Below are positions 25,985 to 34,905 of a DNA stretch of 64,000 nucleotides, piece by piece (positions within the stretch are counted from its first letter, which is position 1; each line of letters starts with the position of its first letter). Source of the stretch: Candidatus Methanoperedens sp. BLZ2 (GTDB taxonomy: Archaea > Halobacteriota > Methanosarcinia > Methanosarcinales > Methanoperedenaceae); assembly GCF_002487355.1 (NCBI RefSeq), contig NZ_NTMG01000068.1, positions 62,001-126,000 of the forward strand. Reading direction: 5' to 3'. The position numbers were made by a program, and so were the translations under genes. The notes under the pieces were generated by a model. It was not told the DNA's origin and ran no database searches. It worked only from the letters and a program-made list of their open reading frames with translations.

Positions 25985-28567
25985 ATGAAATTCCAGATTC
26001 TCAATGCTGACTATACCTACAGCGATGATTTGCCTGTAATAAGACTTTATGGAAGAGATGAATCTGGAAACAGTATATGCTGCCATGTGCCAGGTTTTGA
26101 ACCTTATTTTTATGCAAAAGCAAAGCCTGAATTGTCAACTATTTTGCTGGAAAAGTTTAAAGAGCATATAAAAAGGATCGAGCAAGTAAAGCGGTTTGAA
26201 CCGGTGGGTTATTTCAAGAATAAAACAAGCATGCTAAAGATCATCCTGTATGATCCGAAAAGCGTTCCCATCATCCGCGATGATATCCGAAAAATGGTTG
26301 ATGAGATATATGAGACAGACATCCTTTTCAGGAACAGGTATATGGTGGATAAAGGGCTTGGCGGCATGGGTTGGGCAAAAGCAGAACCGGAAAAGGATAC
26401 AATAAGTAATGAGGTCATAAGCGACCTTAAAATAACATCAGGGAATGTAGAACCTGTTGAAATCCTGAAAAACGCACCACTGCGCCATCTTGCATTCGAT
26501 ATTGAGTGCCTGCCATTAAATGGCGCCATGCCGGTGCCTGAAACATCACCGATTGTGTTAATAAGCCTTGCTTTTGCGCCTGATTTTGAAGGAAAGAAAA
26601 CACTTGTGCTTGTTGGGAAGGATGCAAAAGCAGATGATGAAACCGAGAGTTGTGGCAGCGAAGAAGCCATGCTGAAGCGATTTTTTGAAATAATAAAGAA
26701 ATATGACCCTGATATTCTCGTGGGTTACAACTCGAACAGTTTTGATATTCCGTATATTGTTGACAGGATGAGAACTCTTAATAGAAAAGGAGCACGGATA
26801 GAGCCGATCGCAGGAAGAGATGGCAGGGATCTCTATTATAAGAAAATCGGGAATGTTACAAGAATAAGCGTGATGGGTCGCATTGCTGTGGATGTATTAC
26901 CTTTGCTTCGCAGGGAATTTTCGCTCAAACAATATACATTAAGAAATACGGCAAAGGAATTGCTGGGTTCTGAAAAACTCGAAATACCATTCCTTGAAAT
27001 GGAAGATTACTGGAAAGATAATGGTGAAAAGCTTTCAAAATTCATCGAATATTCAAGACGCGACTCTGAACTCGCACTTCTTTTCCTGTTGAAACTCCAG
27101 CTTATCGATAAATATATCGCTCTTGCAAGAGTGAGCGGGACTCTGCTTCAGGATATTCTCGATGGCGGGCAGACCCAGATGGTGGAGAGCCTGATGCTTC
27201 GTGAATACATGAAAAATGACCGTGTGTTACCTGCGCGCCCAACAGGGGAAATGTCCGATGAGCGCTATGATGAAGGCGAGGAACTGGCCGGGGCTGAAGT
27301 CCTGCCTCCAAAGAAAGGCCTTCTTGAGAATATCGTCATCCTTGATTACAAATCACTCTACCCGACCATAATGATGGCGCATAACCTGTGTTATACCACA
27401 GAGGTTGTGGGAGAGCGGCCAGCTGATGTTATAGTAGCGCCAACAGGCGGTGTTTTTGTTTCCAGCAAAGTTGTAAAAGGTATCGTGCCATCCATTCTTG
27501 AAGACCTCCTGAACCGCAGGCAGGAGACGCGCGCTAAAATGAAAACAGCAAATGAGGAGGAAAAACGAGTTCTGGATGCCACACAGCTTGCGCTTAAAAT
27601 CCTTCTTAACAGTTTCTACGGCTATTCAGGATATACAAGGGCGCGGCTGTACAGCTTGACCCTTGCAAGCGCAGTAACGAGCTTTGGAAGGGAGAATATC
27701 CTGAGAACGAAAGACTTGATAGAGAAGGACATCAGGGAAATAATCCTGAAGGACGGAAAAGCTTTCAAAAAAGATGAAAATATAAGCGGGAAGCGTATTG
27801 GTTTATCGGTGGTTTATGGAGATACGGACAGCGTTTTTGTGCATCTTGCTGATAAAGAGATTAACTTTGATGAGGCGCAGCTTGTGGGAAATACAATCGC
27901 AAATACCGTTACGGATTCTCTTGTTAAGCCAATGGAGCTTGTTTTTGACTCTTTTGCTAGGCGCGCCATATTCCTTGCCAAGAAGCGTTATGCTCTCCTT
28001 ATCCAGGAAAAAACGGCGAAGGGTCTTAAGGAAAAGATAAAAGTGAAGGGAATGGAGACAGTTCGCCGCGACTGGTGCGAGCTTACCACAAAGACTATTG
28101 AGAAAGTCCTTGAGCTTGTCCTGAAGGAAGGAAAAGTGGATGATGCCGTTCTTCTTGTCAAGAATACGATAAATAGCATAAAAACAATAGATTCCACAAG
28201 CCCGCTTTTTGACGACCTTATCCTGACACGCCAATATACAAAAAAAATTGAAAGTTACAGGAACAGGCAGCCACATATAACCGTAATAGAAAAGCTCCAG
28301 AAAAGGGGCATAATCTCACATGTCGGTGACAGGATACCATTTGTGATCGTGGCAGGCAATGCGATCTTTGTTGACCGCGCCGAAGACCCTGAATATGCGC
28401 AAAAGAAAAACCTGCCTATTGATGTTGATTATTATATAAATAAACAGATACTTCCGCCTGTTGAACGGATATTATCTGATTTTGGTGTAACAAGAGAAAT
28501 GTTAAGAGGGATGGGAGAAAGAAAGGTGCAGACTGAAACAAAGCAGAAACAATTATTTGAATTTTAG
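25985..28567 (+). CDS. polB: Family-B DNA polymerase, replicative
   Basis: 860 residues in the normal order: N-terminal uracil-sensing-like domain, 3'-5' exonuclease with Exo I AFDIECLPL near residue 170, Exo II GYNSNSFDIPYIVDRM near 246, Exo III YSRRDSEL near 356, then the polymerase palm with motif A LDYKSLYPTIMMAHN near 452, motif B KILLNSFYGYSGYTRAR near 537, and motif C YGDTDSVFV near 611. All metal-binding Asp residues are present and no intein interrupts the motifs. The protein ends with KQKQLFEF, a PIP-box-like tail (Q-x-x-LFEF) for PCNA binding. Own promoter upstream; the DUF89 gene follows after 11 bases and is probably cotranscribed. Confidence 0.96.
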   Translation: MKFQILNADYTYSDDLPVIRLYGRDESGNSICCHVPGFEPYFYAKAKPELSTILLEKFKEHIKRIEQVKRFEPVGYFKNKTSMLKIILYDPKSVPIIRDDIRKMVDEIYETDILFRNRYMVDKGLGGMGWAKAEPEKDTISNEVISDLKITSGNVEPVEILKNAPLRHLAFDIECLPLNGAMPVPETSPIVLISLAFAPDFEGKKTLVLVGKDAKADDETESCGSEEAMLKRFFEIIKKYDPDILVGYNSNSFDIPYIVDRMRTLNRKGARIEPIAGRDGRDLYYKKIGNVTRISVMGRIAVDVLPLLRREFSLKQYTLRNTAKELLGSEKLEIPFLEMEDYWKDNGEKLSKFIEYSRRDSELALLFLLKLQLIDKYIALARVSGTLLQDILDGGQTQMVESLMLREYMKNDRVLPARPTGEMSDERYDEGEELAGAEVLPPKKGLLENIVILDYKSLYPTIMMAHNLCYTTEVVGERPADVIVAPTGGVFVSSKVVKGIVPSILEDLLNRRQETRAKMKTANEEEKRVLDATQLALKILLNSFYGYSGYTRARLYSLTLASAVTSFGRENILRTKDLIEKDIREIILKDGKAFKKDENISGKRIGLSVVYGDTDSVFVHLADKEINFDEAQLVGNTIANTVTDSLVKPMELVFDSFARRAIFLAKKRYALLIQEKTAKGLKEKIKVKGMETVRRDWCELTTKTIEKVLELVLKEGKVDDAVLLVKNTINSIKTIDSTSPLFDDLILTRQYTKKIESYRNRQPHITVIEKLQKRGIISHVGDRIPFVIVAGNAIFVDRAEDPEYAQKKNLPIDVDYYINKQILPPVERILSDFGVTREMLRGMGERKVQTETKQKQLFEF

Positions 28568-28578
28568 GAGAAAATATT

Positions 28579-29436
28579 TTGAAGACCCATCCCAGATGTG
28601 CGCCGTGTTTATTATCAAGAGTACAGTTTGAGGCAGAACTTTCAACAAAAGATGTGGAATTGCAGAAAAAAGTAATTATCGCAGGGATAGAAGTACTCAG
28701 GAAATACATGGTTGACGGGGCGGCGACGCATCTTTCCACAAAGATCCACAGGGAAGCATACAGGATACTTGGAGATATTGACCCGTATTCAGAGAAAAAA
28801 AAGGAAAGCAATGCGGCTGCAATGAAGCTTTTGCCCATGGGAAGGGAATTTGTTTCTGAAAAAGACTCATTCAGGCGCGCGGTGCTTGTATCAATTATCG
28901 GCAACTCGTTTGATTTCGGAGTGCTCGGGTTTGACGCTGATAAAGCAACAGCTAAGGAAGCGATGCAAAAGCAGATCAAACACGGGCTTGATGTGGATGA
29001 TTCAGATAAGATAAAAACGATGTTGAGCAACGTTGTCTATCTTGCCGACAACTGTGGGGAGATCGTGTTTGACACTCTGCTGTTTGAGCAAATAAAAAAG
29101 CTCGGGGGCAGGATCACCCTTGTTGTCAGGGGCGCGCCCATCCTGAACGATGTCACCATGAAAGAAGCGCTGGAACTTGGTATTGACAAAATGGTTGACA
29201 GGGTGCTCACAACGGGTTCAAATGCCATTGGTCTGTGCTTGCAGGAAGCGCCGCCAGAGCTTGTGGAAGCGCTCAGGAATGCATCGCTTATTATCAGTAA
29301 GGGGATGGCAAATTACGAGACAATGTCTGAATATGATTTCAGACCGATTGCGTATCTTCTGAAGACAAAATGCGAATCGGTGGCTGAGGCGATGGGATTG
29401 GAGAGGAATATGAATGTGGCGAGGGTGGAGGAATAA
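28579..29436 (+). CDS. DUF89/ARMT1-like damage-control phosphatase
   Basis: The TTG at 28579, 11 bases after the polB stop and behind AGGAGA, begins KTHPRCAPCLLSRVQFEAEL, the N-terminal helix with the CxxC pair of the archaeal DUF89 subfamily. The active-site region is NVVYLADNCGEIVFDTLLFE near residue 152, followed by LVVRGAPILNDVTMKEAL, and a late LIISKGMANYETMSEYDF segment. DUF89 enzymes are metal-dependent phosphatases that hydrolyse damaged or excess sugar phosphates and related metabolites. The 285-residue length is normal for archaeal members. Why it is paired with polB is unclear. Confidence 0.88.
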   Translation: MKTHPRCAPCLLSRVQFEAELSTKDVELQKKVIIAGIEVLRKYMVDGAATHLSTKIHREAYRILGDIDPYSEKKKESNAAAMKLLPMGREFVSEKDSFRRAVLVSIIGNSFDFGVLGFDADKATAKEAMQKQIKHGLDVDDSDKIKTMLSNVVYLADNCGEIVFDTLLFEQIKKLGGRITLVVRGAPILNDVTMKEALELGIDKMVDRVLTTGSNAIGLCLQEAPPELVEALRNASLIISKGMANYETMSEYDFRPIAYLLKTKCESVAEAMGLERNMNVARVEE

Positions 29437-29505
29437 CCACTTACACTTTCTTAATGAAATAAAAATTTATATTACTTATTTTTACAATTCTTGAAGAAGT
29501 AAGGT

Positions 29506-29709
29506 TCATTTCAAAAAATATTCATCAAATTCTTCAATGTTATTGAATCTAATGCCTTTCTGTTTCTTTATTTTTTCTAATTTTTTTAGATATTGTGGAT
29601 TTACTTCCATATGAAGATCTTGATCGATTTCATTAATGACAATCTCTAATCGGCTCATTTGCTCTTTTAAAGCTGCCATATCATCCGCCATAATTGAGTT
29701 TAGTAACAT
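29506..29709 (-). CDS. Small hypothetical protein, DUF2683/antitoxin-like
   Basis: The protein of 67 residues (or 61 from the ATG at 29691, MADDMAALKEQ) begins with a coiled-coil helix and ends NPQYLKKLEKIKKQKGIRFN followed by NIEEFDEYF. This closing pattern resembles DUF2683-type small proteins of Methanosarcinales, which are usually coded next to RelE/ParE-like toxins. No toxin gene is adjacent, so it may be an orphan antitoxin or an unrelated small protein. The family match is tentative. Confidence 0.45.
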   Translation of the reverse strand: MLLNSIMADDMAALKEQMSRLEIVINEIDQDLHMEVNPQYLKKLEKIKKQKGIRFNNIEEFDEYFLK

Positions 29710-29745
29710 ATAAAACTTTAGTGCATTATAGGATTATTCTAAAAT

Positions 29746-29889
29746 ATGTGGGAGTATCTGGATATGGGGGATAAAGGGAATGCGCGGGAACACTTTGCGA
29801 AGGCTAAAGGGATGATCGGGAAGAAGGGGTATCAAAGGCGGGATGGGGAAGTGAAGGAACTGGAAGAGCAGCTTTCAAAAAAGGATTAA
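29746..29889 (+). CDS. Short TPR-like open reading frame, likely remnant
   Basis: ATG at 29746 to TAA at 29889 encodes 47 residues including GDKGNAREHFAKAKGMIGKK, the A/B-helix pattern of a single tetratricopeptide repeat. Full TPR proteins in this lineage end with such a unit, so this may be the 3' end of a lost TPR gene with a fortuitous ATG in front. Base composition (G-rich codons) differs from the AT-rich surroundings. No partner gene is seen. Confidence 0.35.
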   Translation: MWEYLDMGDKGNAREHFAKAKGMIGKKGYQRRDGEVKELEEQLSKKD

Positions 29890-29952
29890 AAATGAATTGA
29901 GTCACCAAGCATCAGAAATTTTATATAGTGCATGAAATAACTTATAATATAT

Positions 29953-30513
29953 ATGGATATTTTACTGGTGGTATCTGTCCTTATAATAATATTCCTGGTT
30001 AGTGTATTCTATTTCTTTTCCACATATAACAGGCTCAAAAGTTTAAGGAATGCAGCAGATGCAACACTGTCCCAGACAAGAGTTGCGATGAAAAAGCGGC
30101 TTGACATGATCGAACAGCTTGTTGAGGCAGTTAAAAGCTATGCCAAGTTCGAAAAGGATACTTTTGAGAAGATAACGAGCCTGCGGGCAAATGTGGGAAA
30201 AGCAGGTACGGGGGAACTGAAAAAAATTGATGTTGAAAGCCGCGGGATTCTTGGAAATATTATCGCAGTTGCTGAAAATTATCCTGCATTAAAAACCTCG
30301 GAGACCGTAACTTCACTGATGACCTCGGTCAAAGATATAGAGGATGAGATCGCAAGACACAGATATACCTATAATAATATTATCCAGGAATACAATACCA
30401 TGATGGATACTATTCCTTCAAGATTCATTGGACGTTCGGCTGGTATGAGCAAGAAGGAATATCTGGATTTCTTTGATGAGGAATTAAAAAAGCCAGTGGT
30501 GAGCTGGGGTTGA
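29953..30513 (+). CDS. lemA: LemA family membrane protein
   Basis: A single N-terminal transmembrane helix (residues 3-24) is followed by a four-helix bundle typical of Lem[21 protein letters not shown], then [20 protein letters not shown], then the late helix with [20 protein letters not shown]. The closing part includes [20 protein letters not shown]. LemA proteins often occur with DUF2207 or a TPM protein and are linked to membrane-protein assembly. A TATA-like TTTTATATAG lies at 29919-29928. It overlaps the DUF2207 gene by four bases (TTGA), a clear coupled pair. Confidence 0.92.
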   Translation: MDILLVVSVLIIIFLVSVFYFFSTYNRLKSLRNAADATLSQTRVAMKKRLDMIEQLVEAVKSYAKFEKDTFEKITSLRANVGKAGTGELKKIDVESRGILGNIIAVAENYPALKTSETVTSLMTSVKDIEDEIARHRYTYNNIIQEYNTMMDTIPSRFIGRSAGMSKKEYLDFFDEELKKPVVSWG

Positions 30514-32396
30514 ATGAAAATAAGGAAATCGTAATTTTATTGATTATCGTAGCGCTGATAGGTTTAGCCGGGCTTTACCTGACCGGAGGGTTGCCTGGCA
30601 TGGAGAACGCATGCGGTTTAGGAGGATGCGGGGATGTTTATGTTGAGACTTACAATGCGAACCTGTACCTGAATGGAACACTTGAGGAAAATTTTGTTTA
30701 TGAGATCAAAGAACCGGACAAATACAGGATGCTATATCGAGACTGGAAAGTACCGCTTTCTTACGGGATACCAGATGATACAACAGTAAAAACAAATCCT
30801 CACATAGAACTTGTCAGTATCTCTTCGCCGCCCGGAACATTTCCTTATATTAAGGATTTTCAAGGCAACACCAGAGTCATTTCAAGTGCAGATGCCCGAT
30901 ATGCAAATGAAATTTCATCCCTTGCTGTGCAAAACGAAGCAGGCAGCTACAACCCTGTAAGATTCGATGCCGGAAAATATGAAATGAACTATGTTTTTAG
31001 TCTGCATCCCCCTCTTGAATGTGATAAGGAATACTGCCATCTGAATTTAAAACTCGCAGACGAGCATCTGCCATACAATAAGGTAATAATAACTATTCAT
31101 GACCCACAGGGCTATATTTCTCAGCTTTTTGAACATTCTTTAATGGACGTAAAGAAAGAAGGTGATACATGGATTGTGAGAGGTATAAGCCCGAAAGATA
31201 CACTTTTTGAGATCGAGCTATTACTCAATCCGGCGAGTTCAGGAGGAATAGACGGATTCCCCAGAGAGGTACCTGACGTTAAACGACAAACACTTTCAGC
31301 AAATTCCAGATATTCCATCTTTTCACAATTAAGTTCTGCTCTCAAAGCCATGGTGTTCCTGTTTCCTGTATTGCTTGCATTTATTTATTATAAATTCGGC
31401 AGGGAGAAAAGTTTCACTGTGCCAAAATTCCTGAGTTTTGTTCCCAGGAATCGGAAGCCATGGCTCGTGAATCTTGTTTTTAGAAAAGATTCCTTTGACT
31501 ACGATGAAAATGGATTTTATGCAACACTTCTTGACCTGCATAAGCGAGAGATTATTAAAATTGAAACTGAGGGAGAAAAGCAATCAAAGATCAAAATACC
31601 GGGAATTAAAGGATCAGAAGACACAAAATCCGGGGGATTAAGGATAACTCTCATAAAAGGGCATGAAGCTGGAGAAGATCAATATGAAATTAAGGTGCTG
31701 AAGTTTCTGGAGAATTACTCAAAAAATAATTTATTTAATACCAGTGAACTTGAACACAAAATTGAAAATTTGAGGAATAAGATCATGGCGAAGAGTTCTG
31801 ATGCTGAGTATGATTTGATCATTATTCGGGATAATATGAATGATGTAATGAAGGTTCCTCAGAAAAAGGCTGCCAATGAATTTGTAAAGAGCGGAAAAAA
31901 GTATACCTGGATGATATTCGGGTTTTTCCTATTAGTCCTGGTCGTTACTTCTTATCTCTTATCCATTGGTATATATACTTCTCTCGTCCTGTTACTACAA
32001 ACTATTCCCCCGTTATTTGTTTCATCTTCGCTTTTCGGAAGATGGAAAGAAAATTATTACAAAGAGAAACTCGAATGGGATGCTTTCAAGACATTCCTTT
32101 CTGATTTCGCATCAATAAAGAAATATGCACCACAGGATATAAAGATGTGGCAGGAATGGCTTGTCTATGCAACAACGCTCGGCATCGGGGATAAGGTTGT
32201 TGAAGCCATGAAACAACTTAATATACAAATACCTGAAATCCAGGCAGTGACCTACATGCCGACATACTTTAGAGGCGCATATGGCATGACTTCTCCGCCA
32301 TCCCCGCCTTCATCCGGTGGCGGTGGGTTCAGTGGCGGCGGTGGTGGATTCGGCGGAGGCGGTGGATTTGGAGGCGGAGGAGGGGGAGCCAGGTGA
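30510..32396 (+). CDS. DUF2207 membrane protein with Gly-rich C-terminus
   Basis: The start is TTG at 30510, overlapping the lemA stop (TTGA). A signal or anchor helix lies at residues 6-24, followed by an exported beta-rich DUF2207 domain to about residue 270, a transmembrane helix near 280 ([20 protein letters not shown]), a cytosolic part, and two further helices at about 467-510. The end is a low-complexity tail made of GGGGF units and closing GAR. The DUF2207/LemA pair is widespread, with predicted roles in envelope upkeep; no enzyme activity is known. The Gly-rich tail resembles those of TPM/LemA-associated proteins and may mediate self-association. Confidence 0.88.
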   Translation: MNENKEIVILLIIVALIGLAGLYLTGGLPGMENACGLGGCGDVYVETYNANLYLNGTLEENFVYEIKEPDKYRMLYRDWKVPLSYGIPDDTTVKTNPHIELVSISSPPGTFPYIKDFQGNTRVISSADARYANEISSLAVQNEAGSYNPVRFDAGKYEMNYVFSLHPPLECDKEYCHLNLKLADEHLPYNKVIITIHDPQGYISQLFEHSLMDVKKEGDTWIVRGISPKDTLFEIELLLNPASSGGIDGFPREVPDVKRQTLSANSRYSIFSQLSSALKAMVFLFPVLLAFIYYKFGREKSFTVPKFLSFVPRNRKPWLVNLVFRKDSFDYDENGFYATLLDLHKREIIKIETEGEKQSKIKIPGIKGSEDTKSGGLRITLIKGHEAGEDQYEIKVLKFLENYSKNNLFNTSELEHKIENLRNKIMAKSSDAEYDLIIIRDNMNDVMKVPQKKAANEFVKSGKKYTWMIFGFFLLVLVVTSYLLSIGIYTSLVLLLQTIPPLFVSSSLFGRWKENYYKEKLEWDAFKTFLSDFASIKKYAPQDIKMWQEWLVYATTLGIGDKVVEAMKQLNIQIPEIQAVTYMPTYFRGAYGMTSPPSPPSSGGGGFSGGGGGFGGGGGFGGGGGGAR

Positions 32397-32464
32397 GAAT
32401 GGAAAATATTGACATATTATAATCCTGTTATTTACTTTTATTCTTATCAGAAGGGTTTTCAATA

Positions 32465-32795
32465 ATGAATAATAAAAAGATCAAAGAGTCAGGACTGAAA
32501 GAAATTGCAAAGATCGGTCTTGAAAATAAAAAGATCAGCAGATGGAGAACACGACTTTTAAATTACAAATTCAATGGCGCATATCCGGATGATAAATATG
32601 TCTGGCTGACAAATGTGCTGGCATTAAAAGGTGTGGATTCAGGTAACTTTGGTGTTGGATGTATTTTAGTGGATGTTTATGGTAATGTAGTCGTTCAAGG
32701 TCACAACGAAGTATTTCATCCATATCTTTCATTTGAATGTGGATGAACTGATTAACAAAATTAAAAATATTCATTCTATGAAGGAAAGATTATGA
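32465..32795 (+). pseudogene. Cytidine/dCMP deaminase-like gene cut short by deletion and frame change
   Basis: The intact frame (32465-32746, 93 codons) reads LTNVLALKGVDSGNFGVGCI, then VDVYGNVVVQGHNEVFHPYL, the pattern just before the H-A-E zinc site of nucleoside deaminases. Instead of the zinc site it stops at SFECG. In the next frame, starting within the same codons, HLNVDELINKIKNIHSMKER runs to a TGA at 32795 and looks like the family's C-terminal helix. The central zinc-binding part (HAE and PCxxC) is missing, so no activity is expected. The N-terminal 50 residues are Lys-rich and helical. Family call by pattern only. Confidence 0.5.
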
Positions 32796-32831
32796 AAATC
32801 TTTATAAATTAATAAATCATAACCTCTTCAA

Positions 32832-33221
32832 ATGGATAGATTATTGGGTGGAATAATTGATGATATTACTCTGTATCGAATTATTGAAGGGGTAATTATA
32901 ATACTTACCTTGTTTACAGTTTTTCTTGCTATTCAAATAATTTTGGCATGGAAATCCATAAACAAGGAAGAAACAAATTCAGATGAAATAATTTTCAATA
33001 AAAAAAGTTTTTACCGAAGTAGCATATTTATATTCATAGCAGGATTTTTTATGATCTTTCATGAATTTCTTGAAGGCCTTGAGGAAAATGCACCTGATTA
33101 TACAACCTATAAATTTTTTGAATTCATGGCACTTTCAGGATTAATTCTCTTTATGCTTGAGTGGTATAATATATTGAAGAAATTACAAAAGAAGCAGAAA
33201 GCTCGATATCGCACAATTTAA
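32832..33221 (+). CDS. Small membrane protein, three helices
   Basis: 129 residues with transmembrane helices at about 18-43, 66-84 and 96-113 and a basic C-terminus (KKLQKKQKARYR), which should be cytosolic. The layout is like the protein at 44330-44719 (helix, charged loop with a Lys-Glu-rich stretch, two helices, W-Y-x-x-x close to the end), so they are probably paralogues of one archaeal family unknown to me. The start is an ATG at 32832. A TTATAAATTAATAAATC block lies 15-32 bases upstream, in promoter position. Confidence 0.6.
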   Translation: MDRLLGGIIDDITLYRIIEGVIIILTLFTVFLAIQIILAWKSINKEETNSDEIIFNKKSFYRSSIFIFIAGFFMIFHEFLEGLEENAPDYTTYKFFEFMALSGLILFMLEWYNILKKLQKKQKARYRTI

Positions 33222-33247
33222 TCGTAATTCAATTGAAGTCAAGTTTA

Positions 33248-33433
33248 TCATTGAATTGGCTTTGTCCAGATAACGAAATTATGGACCATAAAAATGATAA
33301 AACCGAACATTATGGCACCTAATAATGCACTTTGCCAATCAAAGATTTCATTCTGTAAAAAAAATTTCAGCAGGACATAAATAATAAAATATGAGATTGA
33401 GGCCGTAAAAGTCAGGATAATCGTTTTTTTCAT
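33248..33433 (-). CDS. Small two-helix membrane protein
   Basis: From the ATG at 33433 (MKKTIILTFTASISYFIIYV) the product has 61 residues with two transmembrane helices joined by QNEIFDWQSALLG and ends VIWTKPIQ. The frame can be extended to an ATG at 33448. It converges on the membrane-protein gene at 32832-33221, separated by 26 bases. I do not recognise a family. Composition is consistent with a real membrane peptide and not a shadow frame, as the opposite strand carries no gene here. Confidence 0.5.
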   Translation of the reverse strand: MKKTIILTFTASISYFIIYVLLKFFLQNEIFDWQSALLGAIMFGFIIFMVHNFVIWTKPIQ

Positions 33434-33553
33434 GATGGATTGTAACATTATTTTATTTTTTAATAAGCATTTTCCAAAATTATATCCAAATCATAACCAC
33501 ATTCAAAATCTTCCCTGTAGTATAATATATTATCTATATCTTAAGATATTCAT

Positions 33554-34192
33554 CTATATCTTGAGATATGCATCGATACTTTCTTTGGGGATTTTCAATT
33601 CGCCAAGGAACCTCTCCATCATTGTAATGTTAAGTTTTTCCCTGGATAATTTGTACAGGTATCTTGCATCATCAATATCTTTTGGAGAACCCTTGAATAA
33701 GTTATATGGTATTTGCATTTCAAGAGGTGAAATAAATAAATTCCTGTCGCCCAGTATTATCTTTTTCCGGTATTTCAGTGTAAATCTGTCCATTTCATTT
33801 TTGACTATCTTTATCCTGAACTCCGGAATTTGATTATCTTTCTTTGCAATCCTCACAGCATGATGGTTTTTCAGGTAGGCATTGTATGCATCAATGGGAT
33901 CGCCTGTGTTTTTGCATTCGTATGATCTTTCGATTTCAAGCCACAATTTCAAAAATTTCTCAAATGAGATGTTCTGGATCAGGATATCAATATCCTTTCG
34001 TTCTTCCTTTTCTTCATTTGTTTCATTATTACCGAATAGAATAGAAACATATCTTGAGAAAAGCACATAACGGATATTATTTCTTGCGAGTATTTCCGAA
34101 AAATCCAGGACCAAATAATCTATAATTGATAATTTTTTGTAAAGGATTATTTCATTATCGTTGAATTCTATTTTCATTTTACTCTGATCCAT
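33554..34192 (-). CDS. Nucleotidyltransferase-fold protein (putative)
   Basis: Residues 20-110 have the pattern of the minimal nucleotidyltransferase fold: IIDYLVLDFSEILARNNIRY, then VLFSRYVSILFG, then an acidic KDIDILI strand that would supply two catalytic Asp (D-I-D). The later part (DRNLFISPLEMQIPYNLFKG, then DIDDARYLYKL) is reminiscent of AbiEii-like or HepT-associated nucleotidyltransferases, which take part in toxin-antitoxin or antibiotic-modifying systems. The usual GS motif before the Asp pair is not clear (FGNNETNEE). Start either at 34192 or at the ATG at 34177, both within a few bases of the end of the ERCC4 nuclease gene, so the genes are coupled. Confidence 0.5.
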   Translation of the reverse strand: MDQSKMKIEFNDNEIILYKKLSIIDYLVLDFSEILARNNIRYVLFSRYVSILFGNNETNEEKEERKDIDILIQNISFEKFLKLWLEIERSYECKNTGDPIDAYNAYLKNHHAVRIAKKDNQIPEFRIKIVKNEMDRFTLKYRKKIILGDRNLFISPLEMQIPYNLFKGSPKDIDDARYLYKLSREKLNITMMERFLGELKIPKESIDAYLKI

Positions 34193-34799
34193 ACCGCCCT
34201 CCTGAAAGTTCCCTGATCCTTTTTGCGGTCCTGTAGCCAACACGTTCCACGTTCATCAGTTCCTCAAGCGGCGCCGTCATGACATTTTCCACGCTGCCAA
34301 AGTGTTTTAGCAGATTCCTTGCAGCAACCTGCCCTATACCCGGAAGTGACGATACAATATATTCTTTAGCTTTACTTTGTGAGAGACGGCTGCGCTTTCC
34401 GTGTAAATTGAAAGACCTGGTTTTATCTATTTGCTCTTTTGCAGCGATCATCGTGATAACCTGCGCCGTTTCTGCCTCGTTAAGCGTGTATATAGTCGGG
34501 ATACGCATAAGGGCAATGGAATTAAGAAAACCCTGTATCGCTTTGGGGTTCATCCTTCTGCCTGAAAAGAAGAATATATCTTCACCCTCAATGATCAGAA
34601 TGGGTTTCCTGTACGATTTCGCCAGGTCCGTAAGTTGTGAAAAAAGCTCCCGGCGTTCGATCAGGGTTGCGAAAACATCATCGACCGTCTTTCTTTCGAA
34701 TGCCACGCGATCACTTACAACATAATCACCTGTCTTCAGGGTGCTGATCTCAATTTCTGCGCCAAGTTTTACAAGCGCTTCTGGTACCCTGGAACGCAT
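34179..34799 (-). CDS. ERCC4-type (XPF/Hef) nuclease with helix-hairpin-helix domain
   Basis: The catalytic motif of ERCC4 nucleases is present: GDYVVSDRVAFERKTVDDVF (G-D-x-n-E-R-K-x3-D) at residues 24-43. The C-terminal 60 residues carry tandem helix-hairpin-helix motifs, SSLPGIGQVAARNLLKHFGS and NVERVGYRTAKRIREL. This is the short archaeal XPF form without a helicase domain; it should cut branched DNA as a dimer, with PCNA help in related species. The ATG at 34799 leaves out IVIDHRE just upstream, which in the family supplies a further metal ligand. That segment is in frame back to 34826, where an ATA codon follows a GGAGAG ribosome site by six bases, so the true start may be noncanonical. 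Confidence 0.85.
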   Translation of the reverse strand: MRSRVPEALVKLGAEIEISTLKTGDYVVSDRVAFERKTVDDVFATLIERRELFSQLTDLAKSYRKPILIIEGEDIFFFSGRRMNPKAIQGFLNSIALMRIPTIYTLNEAETAQVITMIAAKEQIDKTRSFNLHGKRSRLSQSKAKEYIVSSLPGIGQVAARNLLKHFGSVENVMTAPLEELMNVERVGYRTAKRIRELSGGRYGSE

Positions 34800-34905
34800 T
34801 TCACGGTGGTCAATGACAATCTTTATAGCTATCTCTCCTTAATGTTTCAAAACGCTATACCGACAGGACAGATGATATACTATTTTAAAGTGCGAAGTGA
34901 AAGTA

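Noticed and set aside
25985-28567. Possible intein in the long polB gene
   Set aside because: All polymerase motifs are continuous at normal spacing and the length is 860 residues, so no intein is present.
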